Source of the DNA: an uncultured Clostridium sp.
GTDB lineage: Bacteria > Bacillota > Clostridia > Oscillospirales > Oscillospiraceae
Assembly (NCBI GenBank): GCA_904420465.1
Contig: CAJFVL010000005.1
Coordinates: 1-51,410, forward strand
Length of the DNA: 51,410 nucleotides
Reading direction: 5' to 3'
Part shown: positions 8,314-16,321 of the stretch, piece by piece
Position numbering within the stretch: the first letter of the stretch is position 1
How the letters are laid out: the number at the start of each line of letters is the position of its first letter
Notes under the pieces: model-generated
Seen by the model: the letters and a program-made list of their open reading frames with translations, nothing else
Told to the model about the DNA's origin: nothing
Database searches by the model: none
Made by a program: the position numbers and the translations under genes

Positions 8314-9750
8314 TTACAAACTCTCCCTTCTGACCGGCCGAACCTTCCAGAAGTAGTTGGGGAAATTGCCCAATTCGTGCATCTTCCGGAAGGTGAACTC
8401 CAGGTCCATTCCCACCTTGACTTCCTCCTCCTTGAAGTTGGTCATGATGGTATAGATATGGCACCCATTGGGGTCCTCCGCCACCGCCTGGATAATCAGC
8501 GGCGCGTCGCTGCGGCCGGCGTACTGGTCCACCGAGAAGGTATACAGCTTGCAGATGTGGTCGGAGAGGCGGACCTCCTCGTAGTCATCCAGGCTGCCGC
8601 AGACGTCACAGACCCGGGCCACCGGATAGAGGGGGGCGCCGCACTTTTTGCAGACACTGCCGTGGAGGCGGAGATTGATGTTCTGCTCCCGCCAGGTCTG
8701 GGCGGTGGAAGCGGGCAGCCGGAACGCGCCGCCCGGCTCGGCGGGGGCAATCTCCCGCCAGGAGAGAAAACGCGCATAGGAGTCCAGTTCCGCCCTGGTA
8801 TCCAGGTAGTGCTGAATCTGTCCCTTGCCGGCCAGGCGTTCGATCTGGTCGGTCACTGTCACGGAGAACGCGTTCGCCCCGTTTCCATAGTCCAGGACCA
8901 GAATCCTCTCGCCGGCCGAGGCCTGCTCCAGAGCGTTTGCCAGTCCCAGCAGCCCCTGGGCCGCGCCGGTGTCGCCCGCGTTCATCAGCAGGGTGTCCGC
9001 CAGCTTCTCCGGCGGAATGCCCAGCTTCGCGGCCATCTTTCCCTGCAGCTTGCCGTTCTGTCCAGGCAGGACCACCTTGTCGAAGTCGTCCAGCTGGCTG
9101 CCCGTCTCCCGCTGGAACTTCTTCCAGACCAGCTTGATCTCCCGAAGATAGCCTTCCTCGTCGCAGAAGCGGCCCTCCGCGTGGCGGGTATACCGCTCTC
9201 CCGCATTGCGCCAGTAGTCGTTGATCTCCTCGCTGACCGAGGTGAAGTGGTTGATCTCAGCCAGCACGTCATCGCCGCTTCCCACTACCACGGCGGCGGC
9301 TCCGTCGCCGAAGTTGGTCTCCTGTCCCGATTTGGGATAGCCGTTGCGCTGGTCGGCCGCGGTGACCAGGATGTTCTGCTCCGGATTGGCCCTGGCCCCG
9401 TCCAGAGCCGCCTTCAGGGCGTTGGTGCCCGCGCGGGTGCTGGCCGCGACATCGACGGTAAATACGTTTTCATCCGGGAGGTCGCAGGCCACCGCCACCA
9501 GGGTGCTGTGGGATTTCTCCGCATAGGGGCCCGTGGTGGAGGCAAAATACAGCGCGTTGATCTGCTCCCTTGGGATCAGGCGGAAGCACCCCATGGCCGC
9601 TTCCACCGCCATGGTCACACTGTCCTCATCCGCGTCCGCGATGCTCTTTTCCCCCTTTCCTCCCTTGCCGCCCCATGCCTTGCTCAGCACGCTTCTCGGC
9701 AGATAATTGTAGGGGAGATATGTCCCCAGAGATTTGATACCGGTTTTCAC
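8314..9750 (-). CDS. HMG-CoA-synthase-like domain fused to Zn-ribbon/OB domain
   Basis: A 478-residue two-domain protein. Residues about 1-330 follow the HMG-CoA synthase/KAS III fold. Residues about 350-478 form a rubredoxin-like zinc ribbon (CKKC at 367-370, CDVC at 381-384) plus the OB-fold acyl-CoA-binding domain formerly called DUF35. The synthase nucleophile position appears changed: where relatives read A-C-x-A-G-T, this protein reads STRAGT (T105). The later catalytic histidine region reads VVLPGQNGK, without the expected histidine. The synthase domain may thus be structural. The arrangement matches PhlA and PhlB joined in one chain, with the adjacent thiolase as PhlC. The GTG start has an AAGGAG site. 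It is the first gene of the leftward operon. Confidence 0.85.
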   Translation of the reverse strand: MKTGIKSLGTYLPYNYLPRSVLSKAWGGKGGKGEKSIADADEDSVTMAVEAAMGCFRLIPREQINALYFASTTGPYAEKSHSTLVAVACDLPDENVFTVDVAASTRAGTNALKAALDGARANPEQNILVTAADQRNGYPKSGQETNFGDGAAAVVVGSGDDVLAEINHFTSVSEEINDYWRNAGERYTRHAEGRFCDEEGYLREIKLVWKKFQRETGSQLDDFDKVVLPGQNGKLQGKMAAKLGIPPEKLADTLLMNAGDTGAAQGLLGLANALEQASAGERILVLDYGNGANAFSVTVTDQIERLAGKGQIQHYLDTRAELDSYARFLSWREIAPAEPGGAFRLPASTAQTWREQNINLRLHGSVCKKCGAPLYPVARVCDVCGSLDDYEEVRLSDHICKLYTFSVDQYAGRSDAPLIIQAVAEDPNGCHIYTIMTNFKEEEVKVGMDLEFTFRKMHELGNFPNYFWKVRPVRRESL

Positions 9751-10097
9751 ATCAGGTAGCTCCTTTCCGCCCGCGTCACTTCTGTTTCCAAAATACTTGG
9801 CGAAATAATCTAAAAATTTACAGAGACTCAGGCCTTCCCTTGTATGAAATTATATTTTTCTTTCCGGGTTCAGTCATCCGATTCTGACGCAAAAATCCAG
9901 GGGTGTTTTCCTCTTTTTCTACAAGCGGCGGATGGGGCACGCCCGAACGGGAGTAAAAAACGGCAGCCCCGGACAGCGCCGAAACAGCAATAAATTTCTT
10001 ATTGATGCCCCTTGAAAATTTTGATACTATAAGCAGGTAGAGGTGCCGCGGCCGGGGTATTCAGGCCGCACAGGAATCGGGAAAGGAGACGGCCGGA
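9751..10097. promoter_or_regulatory. Divergent promoter region
   Basis: These 347 bases hold no gene. Leftward, TATAAT (9849-9854 on the other strand) with ATGACT (9872-9877) at a 17-base spacing should drive the acyltransferase operon. Rightward, TTGATG (10002-10007) and TACTAT (10025-10030), also 17 bases apart, should drive the pucR-type gene. A GCGGCC/GGCCGC inverted repeat lies near 10040-10065. The PucR-type regulator may bind here, but no shared operator motif stands out. Confidence 0.5.
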
Positions 10098-11705
10098 ATG
10101 AATGTCACGGTAAAGGACCTGCTGGAGCTGCCCATCATGCAGAACGGGAGCAAGCTGCTCTCTGACACGGGACTGGACAACATTGTACAGTATGTCACAG
10201 TGGTGGAGGCGCCCAAGATTCACTTTCCGAACTATGGGGGCCATATCTTCGTGCTGACCACCCTGTCCGCCTATTCGGAGTCTCTAGACAAGATCAATGA
10301 GTTTGTCCGCCGGCTGTGCGAGGTCAGCATCTCCGCCATCGGGATCAAGCTGGGCCGCTTTGTCAACGAGATTGACCCCTCCACCATTCAAATTGCCGCG
10401 GAGCACCATGTGGCCCTGTTTGCTCTGGACCCGTCTTTGTACTTCAGAGAAATCATCAGCGAGGTGCTCTCCGTCATTACCGGAAACCAGCGGATTACCT
10501 TAAATAAGATCAACCATCTCAACCAGAATGTAATTGAGGCGATTGTACAAAACCACAGCATCCAGGATCTTCTGGATGTCCTCAGCAGTGAAATTACATG
10601 CTACTGCTGCTGTCTGAATCCCGCCGGAGGAAAAATCGCCGAGTCCTCCTCTCTGAAGGGCCCCTTTGACACGCGGCAGGCGCACGCCTTTGCCCAGCGG
10701 TTTTTTCAGGAGAACACCGGCCCCACCATGTCTTACGCACAGGAGGGCAGCATTTTCATCTTTCCCTGCGTGCTTCAGGAGAAGCTGCTGGCGGCCGTCT
10801 GCATTGTGGCCGCCGACCCTACCCTGGACCTCGTCATCCCCCTGTGTCAGGCCATTGTCAGCGGGATCTGTGTCAAATTTCTGGAAGAAAATCTAAAAAC
10901 CGAAACCGAGCGCGGACTGATCTCCTCCATGCTGGATGACATCCTGTTCTCCCACCACTCCGACTCCAGGGCCATTGCCGAGCGGCTGGAGCTGCTGAAT
11001 TTTGTACCCCGCAAATACCACACGGTTATCCTTCTGTCCCACGCGTCCTCCACCCGGGACTACAACTGGATCAACGCTGTGGACAACATTGACAGCGTCT
11101 TTGCCCGGGAGTTCACCTCGGCCATCACCTTCAAACGGGGCGGCGAGTATATTGTGCTGGCCTCCTATCTCTCCGACGGGGTTACGGCGCGGCTCGGAAC
11201 CATTCTGGCCAAGTGTCAGAGCACCCTCTCCGTCCTGGGGCCGGACTCCTTTGAGATAGGCTGCGGCATCCCCATCACCGACCTGTCTCAGATCGGAGAG
11301 TGCTACCGTCAGGCAAAGGAGGCGGTCCGCTTCGGCCAGCTCGTCTCCCCCGGCCAGCATGTCTACCTGTATAACAGCTTTTTTGAGCTGGGCCTGATCT
11401 ACTGCGGCGTGGGAAGCTGTGAGGCCCGGATTTTCTACGACCGAATCATCTCCCCCATCCAGAGCTACGACAGGCAGGCCAAAAGCGATCTCTGGCCCAC
11501 CCTGGAGGCCAGCTTCCGCCATGACAAGCTGGAGCAGGTTGCCGAGGCGCTGCACATTCACATCAGCACCCTGCGCTACCGCCTGCAGAAGATTCAAAGT
11601 CTCACCGGATACAACTACTTCAACAGCCGGGATCGCATGACGCTGTATCTGGCGGTCCTGCTGTTTCAGGTCTCCTCCGATCTGACCTCATGGGATCAGT
11701 CGTAA
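10098..11705 (+). CDS. PucR-family transcriptional regulator
   Basis: A 535-residue regulator of the PucR/CdaR type. The N-terminal ~130 residues form the PucR sensing domain (VTVKDLLELPIMQNG, then YGGHIFVLTT). The centre is a GGDEF-like CdaR region. The C-terminal residues about 460-530 carry the helix-turn-helix of the family (EALHIHISTLRYRLQKIQSLTG). Members generally activate nearby catabolic genes in response to a substrate or metabolite. It reads away from the acyltransferase operon and toward the AbrB permease and fumarase-type genes. It could control either set; its place at a divergent promoter supports both. An AAGGAG site precedes the ATG, and an intrinsic terminator follows. Confidence 0.9.
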   Translation: MNVTVKDLLELPIMQNGSKLLSDTGLDNIVQYVTVVEAPKIHFPNYGGHIFVLTTLSAYSESLDKINEFVRRLCEVSISAIGIKLGRFVNEIDPSTIQIAAEHHVALFALDPSLYFREIISEVLSVITGNQRITLNKINHLNQNVIEAIVQNHSIQDLLDVLSSEITCYCCCLNPAGGKIAESSSLKGPFDTRQAHAFAQRFFQENTGPTMSYAQEGSIFIFPCVLQEKLLAAVCIVAADPTLDLVIPLCQAIVSGICVKFLEENLKTETERGLISSMLDDILFSHHSDSRAIAERLELLNFVPRKYHTVILLSHASSTRDYNWINAVDNIDSVFAREFTSAITFKRGGEYIVLASYLSDGVTARLGTILAKCQSTLSVLGPDSFEIGCGIPITDLSQIGECYRQAKEAVRFGQLVSPGQHVYLYNSFFELGLIYCGVGSCEARIFYDRIISPIQSYDRQAKSDLWPTLEASFRHDKLEQVAEALHIHISTLRYRLQKIQSLTGYNYFNSRDRMTLYLAVLLFQVSSDLTSWDQS

Positions 11706-11725
11706 ACGCACGGCCGGCAAAAAAG

Positions 11726-11769
11726 GACTCCCTTTTCTCAAAACGGAGAAAAAGGGGGTTCTCTTTTTG
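11726..11769 (+). terminator. Intrinsic terminator after pucR-type gene
   Basis: An inverted repeat (about 11726-11739 with 11745-11760) containing CCCTTTTCTC and GAGAAAAAGGG is followed by a T-run at 11763-11767. This is a typical rho-independent terminator 20 bases after the stop codon. It separates the regulator from the permease gene. Confidence 0.8.
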
Positions 11770-11879
11770 TAGGATCGTGGGAAGATTTCCAGCGGTATCT
11801 GTGATATTCTAAACATAATCCATAAAATATTATGCCAGACTGAAATCCGCATTACCACCGTTCTAGGAGGCGTACCAGA

Positions 11880-12926
11880 GTGAACCTGACCCTGACGATC
11901 CTGGTTTCTGTGCTGGGCTCCTACCTGTTTTACAAGCTTAAGATCCCGGCGGGAGCCTTGATCGGCGCCATTGTGTTCAGCGCGTGCTTCAATATTTTTA
12001 CCGATATGGGTTCTTTCCCCGCCGCCATGAAAACCGTTCTGCAGGCCATCGCGGGCGCCTTCATTGGCCAGCGCGTCACCAGGAGCGATTTAAGGGAGCT
12101 GCGTCAGACTCTGGGCGCCGGAATTCTGATGTTCCTTTTCATGGGCTGTTATACCATCCTGGTGGGAAATCTGCTCACCCGGGTCACCGAGCTGGACCTG
12201 GCCACCGCCCTGGTGGCCTCCATGCCGGCCGGCCTGAGCGACACCGCCATCATCAGCGCCGATCTGGGCGCGAATGCCACCCAGACCACGGTGATTCACA
12301 CCGTCCGCACCCTCTTTTCCATTGTGATCCTCCCCCAGGCGGCCTTTCATCTCTGCGGCTGGCTGGAGCGCCGGTCCATCCCCACAGGCGGAGGGGCAGC
12401 CCGCAGCCTGGAGACCAAGTCGGCAGAGAGCCGGACCATGCGGAACGTCCTTCTCACCCTGCTTCTGGCCGAGGGCAGCGGCCTGCTGGGAAAGCTGAGC
12501 GGCATTCCCGCCGGCGCAATGACCTTTGCCGTGTTCGCGGTTGCCGCCCAGAACGTGGCCGCCGGAACGGCATATCTGCCCAAGCGGCTGAAGCTGGCCG
12601 CCCAGTGCATGACGGGGATCATTGTGGGAGTCAACGTGACCATGGAGGACGTGCGGAACATGGGTCTGCTGATCAAGCCGGTGCTGATTGTCCTTGTGTG
12701 CACTGTGGCCTGCAACTATATCTGTGCCCTTTTAATCCACAAATTCTGCCGGCTGGACATCTCCACCAGCCTGTTCGGCTCCATTCCGGCCGGCGTTTCG
12801 GACATGGCCCTGATTGCCACCGATCTGGGCGGCGACGCACCCAAGGTGGCGGTGCTGCAGCTGGTGCGCTACATCAGCCTGTTCAGTGTGATGCCCTTCC
12901 TGATCAAGCTTTTGACCGGCGGATAA
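11880..12926 (+). CDS. AbrB-family membrane permease
   Basis: A 348-residue polytopic protein of the AbrB/AmoA-regulator family (not the AbrB DNA-binding protein). About ten hydrophobic segments are visible. The protein is an internal duplication: SMPAGLSDTAIISADLGA in the first half matches SIPAGVSDMALIATDLGG in the second. Members are thought to be transporters, and many sit beside carboxylate catabolism genes. The GTG start at 11880 is preceded by AGGAGG. It is the first gene of a rightward operon with fumarase/tartrate-dehydratase subunits 45 bases downstream, so uptake of a dicarboxylate such as tartrate or a fumarate analogue is a fair inference. Confidence 0.85.
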   Translation: MNLTLTILVSVLGSYLFYKLKIPAGALIGAIVFSACFNIFTDMGSFPAAMKTVLQAIAGAFIGQRVTRSDLRELRQTLGAGILMFLFMGCYTILVGNLLTRVTELDLATALVASMPAGLSDTAIISADLGANATQTTVIHTVRTLFSIVILPQAAFHLCGWLERRSIPTGGGAARSLETKSAESRTMRNVLLTLLLAEGSGLLGKLSGIPAGAMTFAVFAVAAQNVAAGTAYLPKRLKLAAQCMTGIIVGVNVTMEDVRNMGLLIKPVLIVLVCTVACNYICALLIHKFCRLDISTSLFGSIPAGVSDMALIATDLGGDAPKVAVLQLVRYISLFSVMPFLIKLLTGG

Positions 12927-12971
12927 CTGCCCGGACGAAAAATACAGTACAGCCAGAGGAGGTCATTTTGC

Positions 12972-13850
12972 ATGGAGACAGTCAGTCTTGATACCATCAA
13001 GTCGGCGGTCAAAACCGCCTGGGTCCGCTCCCTGACCGAGATCCAGCCCGACGTGCTGGAGGCGCTGCAGCAGGCGGCCCAGCGGGAGAGCAGTCCGCGG
13101 GGAAAGCAGTATCTGGAAATTCTCGTCCAGAACGCCCTGCGGGCCAGGGAGACCGGCATCGTCATCTGCCAGGATACGGGGGTCCCCACCTTTTTTGTCA
13201 AGACGCCCCTGAATTTTCCCTACACCGGCGATATCCGGGAGCCCTTTGACAGCGCCCTTCGGGAGCTGACGGCAGGGGAGTTCCCCATGCGCCCCATGGT
13301 GGTCCATCCCCTGAAGCGGACCGACCGGGGAGACAACACCGCCGCCAACGTCCCTTTGATCCATGCTGAGCTGGACAACAGCATTGACTACATGGAGATC
13401 AAGGCCATGCCCAAGGGGGCGGGCTCCGGCATCTGGGCCACCCTGCAGATGCTCCCGCCCTCGGTCGGCGTGGAGGGCGTGAAGAAATTTGTGGTGGACT
13501 CCGTCCTCCGCGCAGGCTCCAACCCCTGCCCGCCGCTGATCATCGGCGTAGGCATCGGCGGCCCGCTGGAGGAGGTGGCCCGGCTGGCCACCGAGGCCTC
13601 CGCCCGCCCCATCAACAAGCGGCACCCCGAACCGGACATCGCCGCTCTGGAGGAGGAGCTGCGGGACGCCCTGAACATGAGCCAGATCGGCCCCATGGGA
13701 ATGGGAGGCGACACCACCGCTCTGGCGGTCAACATCGAGTATTCCGGCACCCACCGGCCCTGGATGCCAGTGGCTGTCAACATCAACTGCTGGCCGGGCC
13801 GCAGGGCGGTCTGCCGGATCTATCGGGACGGCCGCGTGGAACAAGTATAA
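12972..13850 (+). CDS. Class I fumarase/tartrate dehydratase, alpha subunit
   Basis: A 292-residue alpha subunit of the iron-sulfur fumarate hydratase/L-tartrate dehydratase family (FumA N-terminal half or TtdA). It should hold a [4Fe-4S] cluster that acts as Lewis acid in reversible hydration. Three likely ligands are C66 in VICQDTG, a cysteine in SNPCPPLIIGVGIGG and one in NINCWPGRRA. The usual KGAGSEN segment reads KGAGSGIWA, so an active-site glutamate-asparagine pair is replaced. That hints at a substrate other than fumarate. The beta subunit follows after 14 bases. Context with a permease and a regulator argues for a catabolic rather than central-metabolism enzyme. Confidence 0.9.
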   Translation: METVSLDTIKSAVKTAWVRSLTEIQPDVLEALQQAAQRESSPRGKQYLEILVQNALRARETGIVICQDTGVPTFFVKTPLNFPYTGDIREPFDSALRELTAGEFPMRPMVVHPLKRTDRGDNTAANVPLIHAELDNSIDYMEIKAMPKGAGSGIWATLQMLPPSVGVEGVKKFVVDSVLRAGSNPCPPLIIGVGIGGPLEEVARLATEASARPINKRHPEPDIAALEEELRDALNMSQIGPMGMGGDTTALAVNIEYSGTHRPWMPVAVNINCWPGRRAVCRIYRDGRVEQV

Positions 13851-13864
13851 GGGAGGGGTACGAC

Positions 13865-14479
13865 ATGGCTAAAACGGTACATCTGCAGATTCCTCTGTCC
13901 GAGGAGGACGTCCGCGGGTTGGAGCTGGACGATGTGGTCTACCTCACGGGAGACGCCTACTGCATGCTCTACGCGGACCATTACACCCTCCTCCTGGACA
14001 TGCTGAAGCGCGGGGAGCCTATCCCCATGCAGCTGGAGGGCGGGGTCATTTACAACACCGGCGCCATCTGGCGGAGAACCGAGGACGGCGGGTACAACCT
14101 GCGGGCCCTGGGTGCCACCACCAGCTCCAAATTCAACGCCCAGACGCCCGAATTCATCCGCGCCACCGGAATCCGCGCCGTCATCGGGAAGGGCGGCATG
14201 GACCAGGCCACCCTGGACGCCATGGCGGAGCGGGGCTGTGTCTACCTGGCCATTGTGGGCGGCTGCTCCGCGGTCTATACACCCGCCGCCAAGATTGTGG
14301 ACGACTACTGGCCCGAGCTGATGCCCACCGACAACCAGCGGTTGAAGTTTGAGCTCCGGGAGTTCGGTCCCCTGTACGTCGCCATGGACGCCAAGGGAAA
14401 CAGCATCTACACCCAGTGCGCTGACAACGCCCAGATCCACAAGCCGGAAATCTACGAAAAGCTGGGAATCAAGCCGTAA
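13865..14479 (+). CDS. Class I fumarase/tartrate dehydratase, beta subunit
   Basis: A 204-residue beta subunit (FumA C-terminal half or TtdB type) that completes the active site of the alpha subunit encoded 14 bases upstream. Recognisable segments are LEGGVIYNTGAI (for the usual GP.iY..GP), LGATTSSKFN (for GPTTSxRM), IGKGGM and the VGGCSAVYTPA region. Length is normal for a stand-alone beta subunit. The GATTSSKFN variant again differs from true fumarases. The two subunits together should form an oxygen-sensitive hydro-lyase in the cytoplasm. The substrate is not certain. Confidence 0.9.
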   Translation: MAKTVHLQIPLSEEDVRGLELDDVVYLTGDAYCMLYADHYTLLLDMLKRGEPIPMQLEGGVIYNTGAIWRRTEDGGYNLRALGATTSSKFNAQTPEFIRATGIRAVIGKGGMDQATLDAMAERGCVYLAIVGGCSAVYTPAAKIVDDYWPELMPTDNQRLKFELREFGPLYVAMDAKGNSIYTQCADNAQIHKPEIYEKLGIKP

Positions 14480-14513
14480 GGGCACCATGCCGCCCCAGCA
14501 GGAGGCAGATCCT

Positions 14514-15098
14514 ATGAATTCAACCATTCAGGATATTTTGTCCCGGCGCAGCATCCGCCGCTTCACACAGGAGGAGGTTTCAGAGCAGGACCTGGAGCTC
14601 ATCCTCCGGTGCGGCCTCTATGCGGCCAATGGCGGAAATCACCAGGTGGTGCGTCTCACCGCGATCCGCGACCGGGCGAAGCTGGACGAGCTGGTCCGGC
14701 TGGCCCGGGAGGAATTCATCCAAATGCCGATCATTGAGGGGCAGTACTGGAACACGGCGCTGCGCCGGGCGCGCAGCGCTCCCGATTCCTATGACTTTAC
14801 CTTCCACGCCCCCGTCCTCATTCTGGCCACGGCCCCCGCCGACTGGCCCAACGGGATGGCGGACAGCGCGGGGGCGCTGCAGAATATGCAGGTCGCAGCC
14901 TGGGCTCTGGGGCTGGGGGCCTGCTGGGTCAACCAGGTGCACTGGCTGACCAAAAACGCCCGGATTCGGGAACACCTCTCCCAGTACGGCTTTCAGGAGG
15001 GGGAGGACGTATACGGGAGCATCGTGCTGGGCCATCCCGACGGCCCCAGGCCGGACCCTCTGCCCCGAAAGCCGGGACGGGTCGCCATCATCCCATAA
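14514..15098 (+). CDS. Nitroreductase-family FMN oxidoreductase
   Basis: A 194-residue flavoprotein of the nitroreductase family. The N-terminal ILSRRSIRRFTQEEVSEQDL is the phosphate-binding RR/SIR motif that contacts FMN. AANGGNHQVVR and the later MQVAAWALGLGACWVN segment are equally typical, and GHPDGPRPDPLPRK is the C-terminal hallmark. It would reduce a small electrophile or quinone with NAD(P)H, or act as an ene-reductase on an unsaturated acid. The start at 14514 has an AGGAGG site. It lies 34 bases after the fumarase-type beta subunit and is part of the same operon. No redox substrate can be deduced. Confidence 0.88.
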   Translation: MNSTIQDILSRRSIRRFTQEEVSEQDLELILRCGLYAANGGNHQVVRLTAIRDRAKLDELVRLAREEFIQMPIIEGQYWNTALRRARSAPDSYDFTFHAPVLILATAPADWPNGMADSAGALQNMQVAAWALGLGACWVNQVHWLTKNARIREHLSQYGFQEGEDVYGSIVLGHPDGPRPDPLPRKPGRVAIIP

Positions 15099-15125
15099 AC
15101 ACAGGAATAAGGAGGTCGATGTCCC

Positions 15126-15926
15126 TTGAAGCGCGCCTATACTCAGATTCCGGAGGGACAGATGCATTACCGCTGGGCGGGAAGCGGCCCTGACGCGTTC
15201 ATTTTTCTCCACATGTCGGGGAGCTCCTCCGATGAATTTGAGGCGGTGGGCGATCAGCTGGCAGCGCGCGGCTGCCGGGCGTATGCGGTGGACCTGCTGG
15301 GATTCGGCAGCTCAGACGCGCCGCCCCGGTACTACTCGCTGGCCGACCACGGGGAGACCATCGTCTCCTTTCTGGACTCCCTGGGACTGGATCGGGTCTA
15401 TCTGTATGGAAACCTGGCGGCGGCCAACCTGTGCGTCCACATCGCCGTCGCACACCCGGACCGGGTGTGCGGAATGGTGCTTGCCCACCCCCTCCACAGC
15501 CCCAACCCGGAGCAGTACGCTCAAAAGCGTTTTCTGCCGGAGTACTCCGTCATCCAGCCCAAGGCGGACGGCAGCCACATGCTGGAGCTGTGGCGCAGGT
15601 CCTATAAGTACGGAGAGGCTCCCGAGGTCTGTGAGGCCCGATGCCGCTGTCTCCACACCGCGGGGGACTGGGGAGAGACCCTTCACTGGGCTCTCTTCGA
15701 GGACACCCCTGTCAGCCAGCTCTTTCCCCGCATTTCCGTGCCCACAGTGGTGGTCGGGTATGAGTCCTTCGGCGATCCGGCTCAGCTGGAGCAGCTGACT
15801 CCCCTCATTCCCAGGGGGACGTTTGAGTTCTGCCCCGGCGGAACCCCCTATGTCTCCCGCGCGAGACCCGGCCAGGTCACGGAGCTGATCCTGAAGCACT
15901 TTCCGCTCCCCTTGGAGCCGGTTTAA
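15126..15926 (+). CDS. Degenerate alpha/beta-hydrolase-fold protein
   Basis: A 266-residue protein with a clear alpha/beta-hydrolase layout: FIFLHMSGSSSDEF in the oxyanion region, AYAVDLLGFGSSDAP, then VYLYGNLAAANLCVHIA at the nucleophile elbow. The usual GxSxG serine is replaced by leucine (L97). The C-terminal position normally holding GH reads GGTPYVSRARPGQ, with no histidine, and the acid loop reads GYESFGDP. The triad is therefore missing. The frame is intact and codon use is normal, so it is not an obvious pseudogene. It may be a binding or lyase-type member of the fold. The start is a TTG at 15126 with AAGGAGG upstream. It ends the PucR-side operon. Confidence 0.8.
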   Translation: MKRAYTQIPEGQMHYRWAGSGPDAFIFLHMSGSSSDEFEAVGDQLAARGCRAYAVDLLGFGSSDAPPRYYSLADHGETIVSFLDSLGLDRVYLYGNLAAANLCVHIAVAHPDRVCGMVLAHPLHSPNPEQYAQKRFLPEYSVIQPKADGSHMLELWRRSYKYGEAPEVCEARCRCLHTAGDWGETLHWALFEDTPVSQLFPRISVPTVVVGYESFGDPAQLEQLTPLIPRGTFEFCPGGTPYVSRARPGQVTELILKHFPLPLEPV

Positions 15927-15965
15927 TTTGATTCCATTCCATACCTCTCTTTCTTTCCATGGTCC

Positions 15966-15995
15966 AGAGCGGCTCAATGATCATTGGGCCGCTCT
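15966..15995 (+). terminator. 30-base palindrome, terminator-like
   Basis: Positions 15966-15980 pair with 15981-15995 with a single mismatch (AGAGCGGCTCAATGA against TCATTGGGCCGCTCT). It stands 40 bases after the hydrolase stop. A near copy occurs at 16200-16228, and the two flank the structured repeat. No T-run follows directly. Confidence 0.55.
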
Positions 15996-16200
15996 GAGAC
16001 TGTCAAAAAAGCGGCAAAGCCGCTTTTTCGAGAAAGGCTGCACGAAATTTTTTCCTCGATTTCTTGCGAAATTGTCGGTCAAAATTTCGTGAGAGGTGTC
16101 ATTTCCGACGTACACGCCGCCGGAAATGACGGAATTTCATTTTATTCCGCCGTCTGCGGACGGCGGAACTCCTTGCAGGAGGGCTTTTTTGACAAGCTGA
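15995..16200. repeat. Structured MITE-like element
   Basis: About 206 bases bounded by imperfect terminal inverted repeats: the left end (15995-16012) has CTGTCAAAAAAGC and the right end (16183-16200) has GCTTTTTTGACA. Inside are several hairpins: GCGGCAAAGCCGC; CACGAAATTTT (16041-16051) with its complement (16081-16091); GTCATTTCCG (16098-16107) with 16121-16130; and TTCCGCCGTC (16145-16154) with 16159-16168. No protein frame is convincing. It looks like a non-autonomous mobile or REP-type element rather than a gene. The whole gap 15927-16321 is explained by this element, the two flanking hairpins and the prpF terminator. Confidence 0.65.
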
Positions 16201-16228
16201 GAGCGGCTCAATACATTTGGGCCGCTCT
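16200..16228. repeat. Second copy of the GAGCGGCTCAA hairpin
   Basis: AGAGCGGCTCAA (16200-16211) pairs with TTGGGCCGCTCT (16217-16228) with one mismatch. It is nearly the same as the hairpin at 15966-15995, so the structured element lies between two direct copies of one stem-loop. It may be the original terminator split or duplicated by insertion. Confidence 0.55.
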
Positions 16229-16250
16229 GTGCATACTTACAGCAAAAGGC

Positions 16251-16281
16251 GGCGGCCCGGCGAATCCATCGCCGGGCCACC
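16251..16281 (-). terminator. Terminator of the leftward prpF-type gene
   Basis: A GC-rich stem (16251-16263 with 16269-16281, one mismatch, loop of five) lies 40 bases beyond the prpF-type stop. On the leftward strand it is followed by CCTTTTGC, a short U-run. This fits a rho-independent terminator. Confidence 0.7.
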
Positions 16282-16321
16282 GCTCCAAGGCTGTCTCTGC
16301 TGTCTGTTTCCTGGGCCGGCG

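Noticed and set aside
7189-9759. 856-residue open frame on the plus strand opposite the thiolase and synthase genes
   Set aside because: It is the antisense shadow of two clear GC-rich genes, has no ribosome site and its protein looks like low-complexity Gly/Val/Asp/His sequence.
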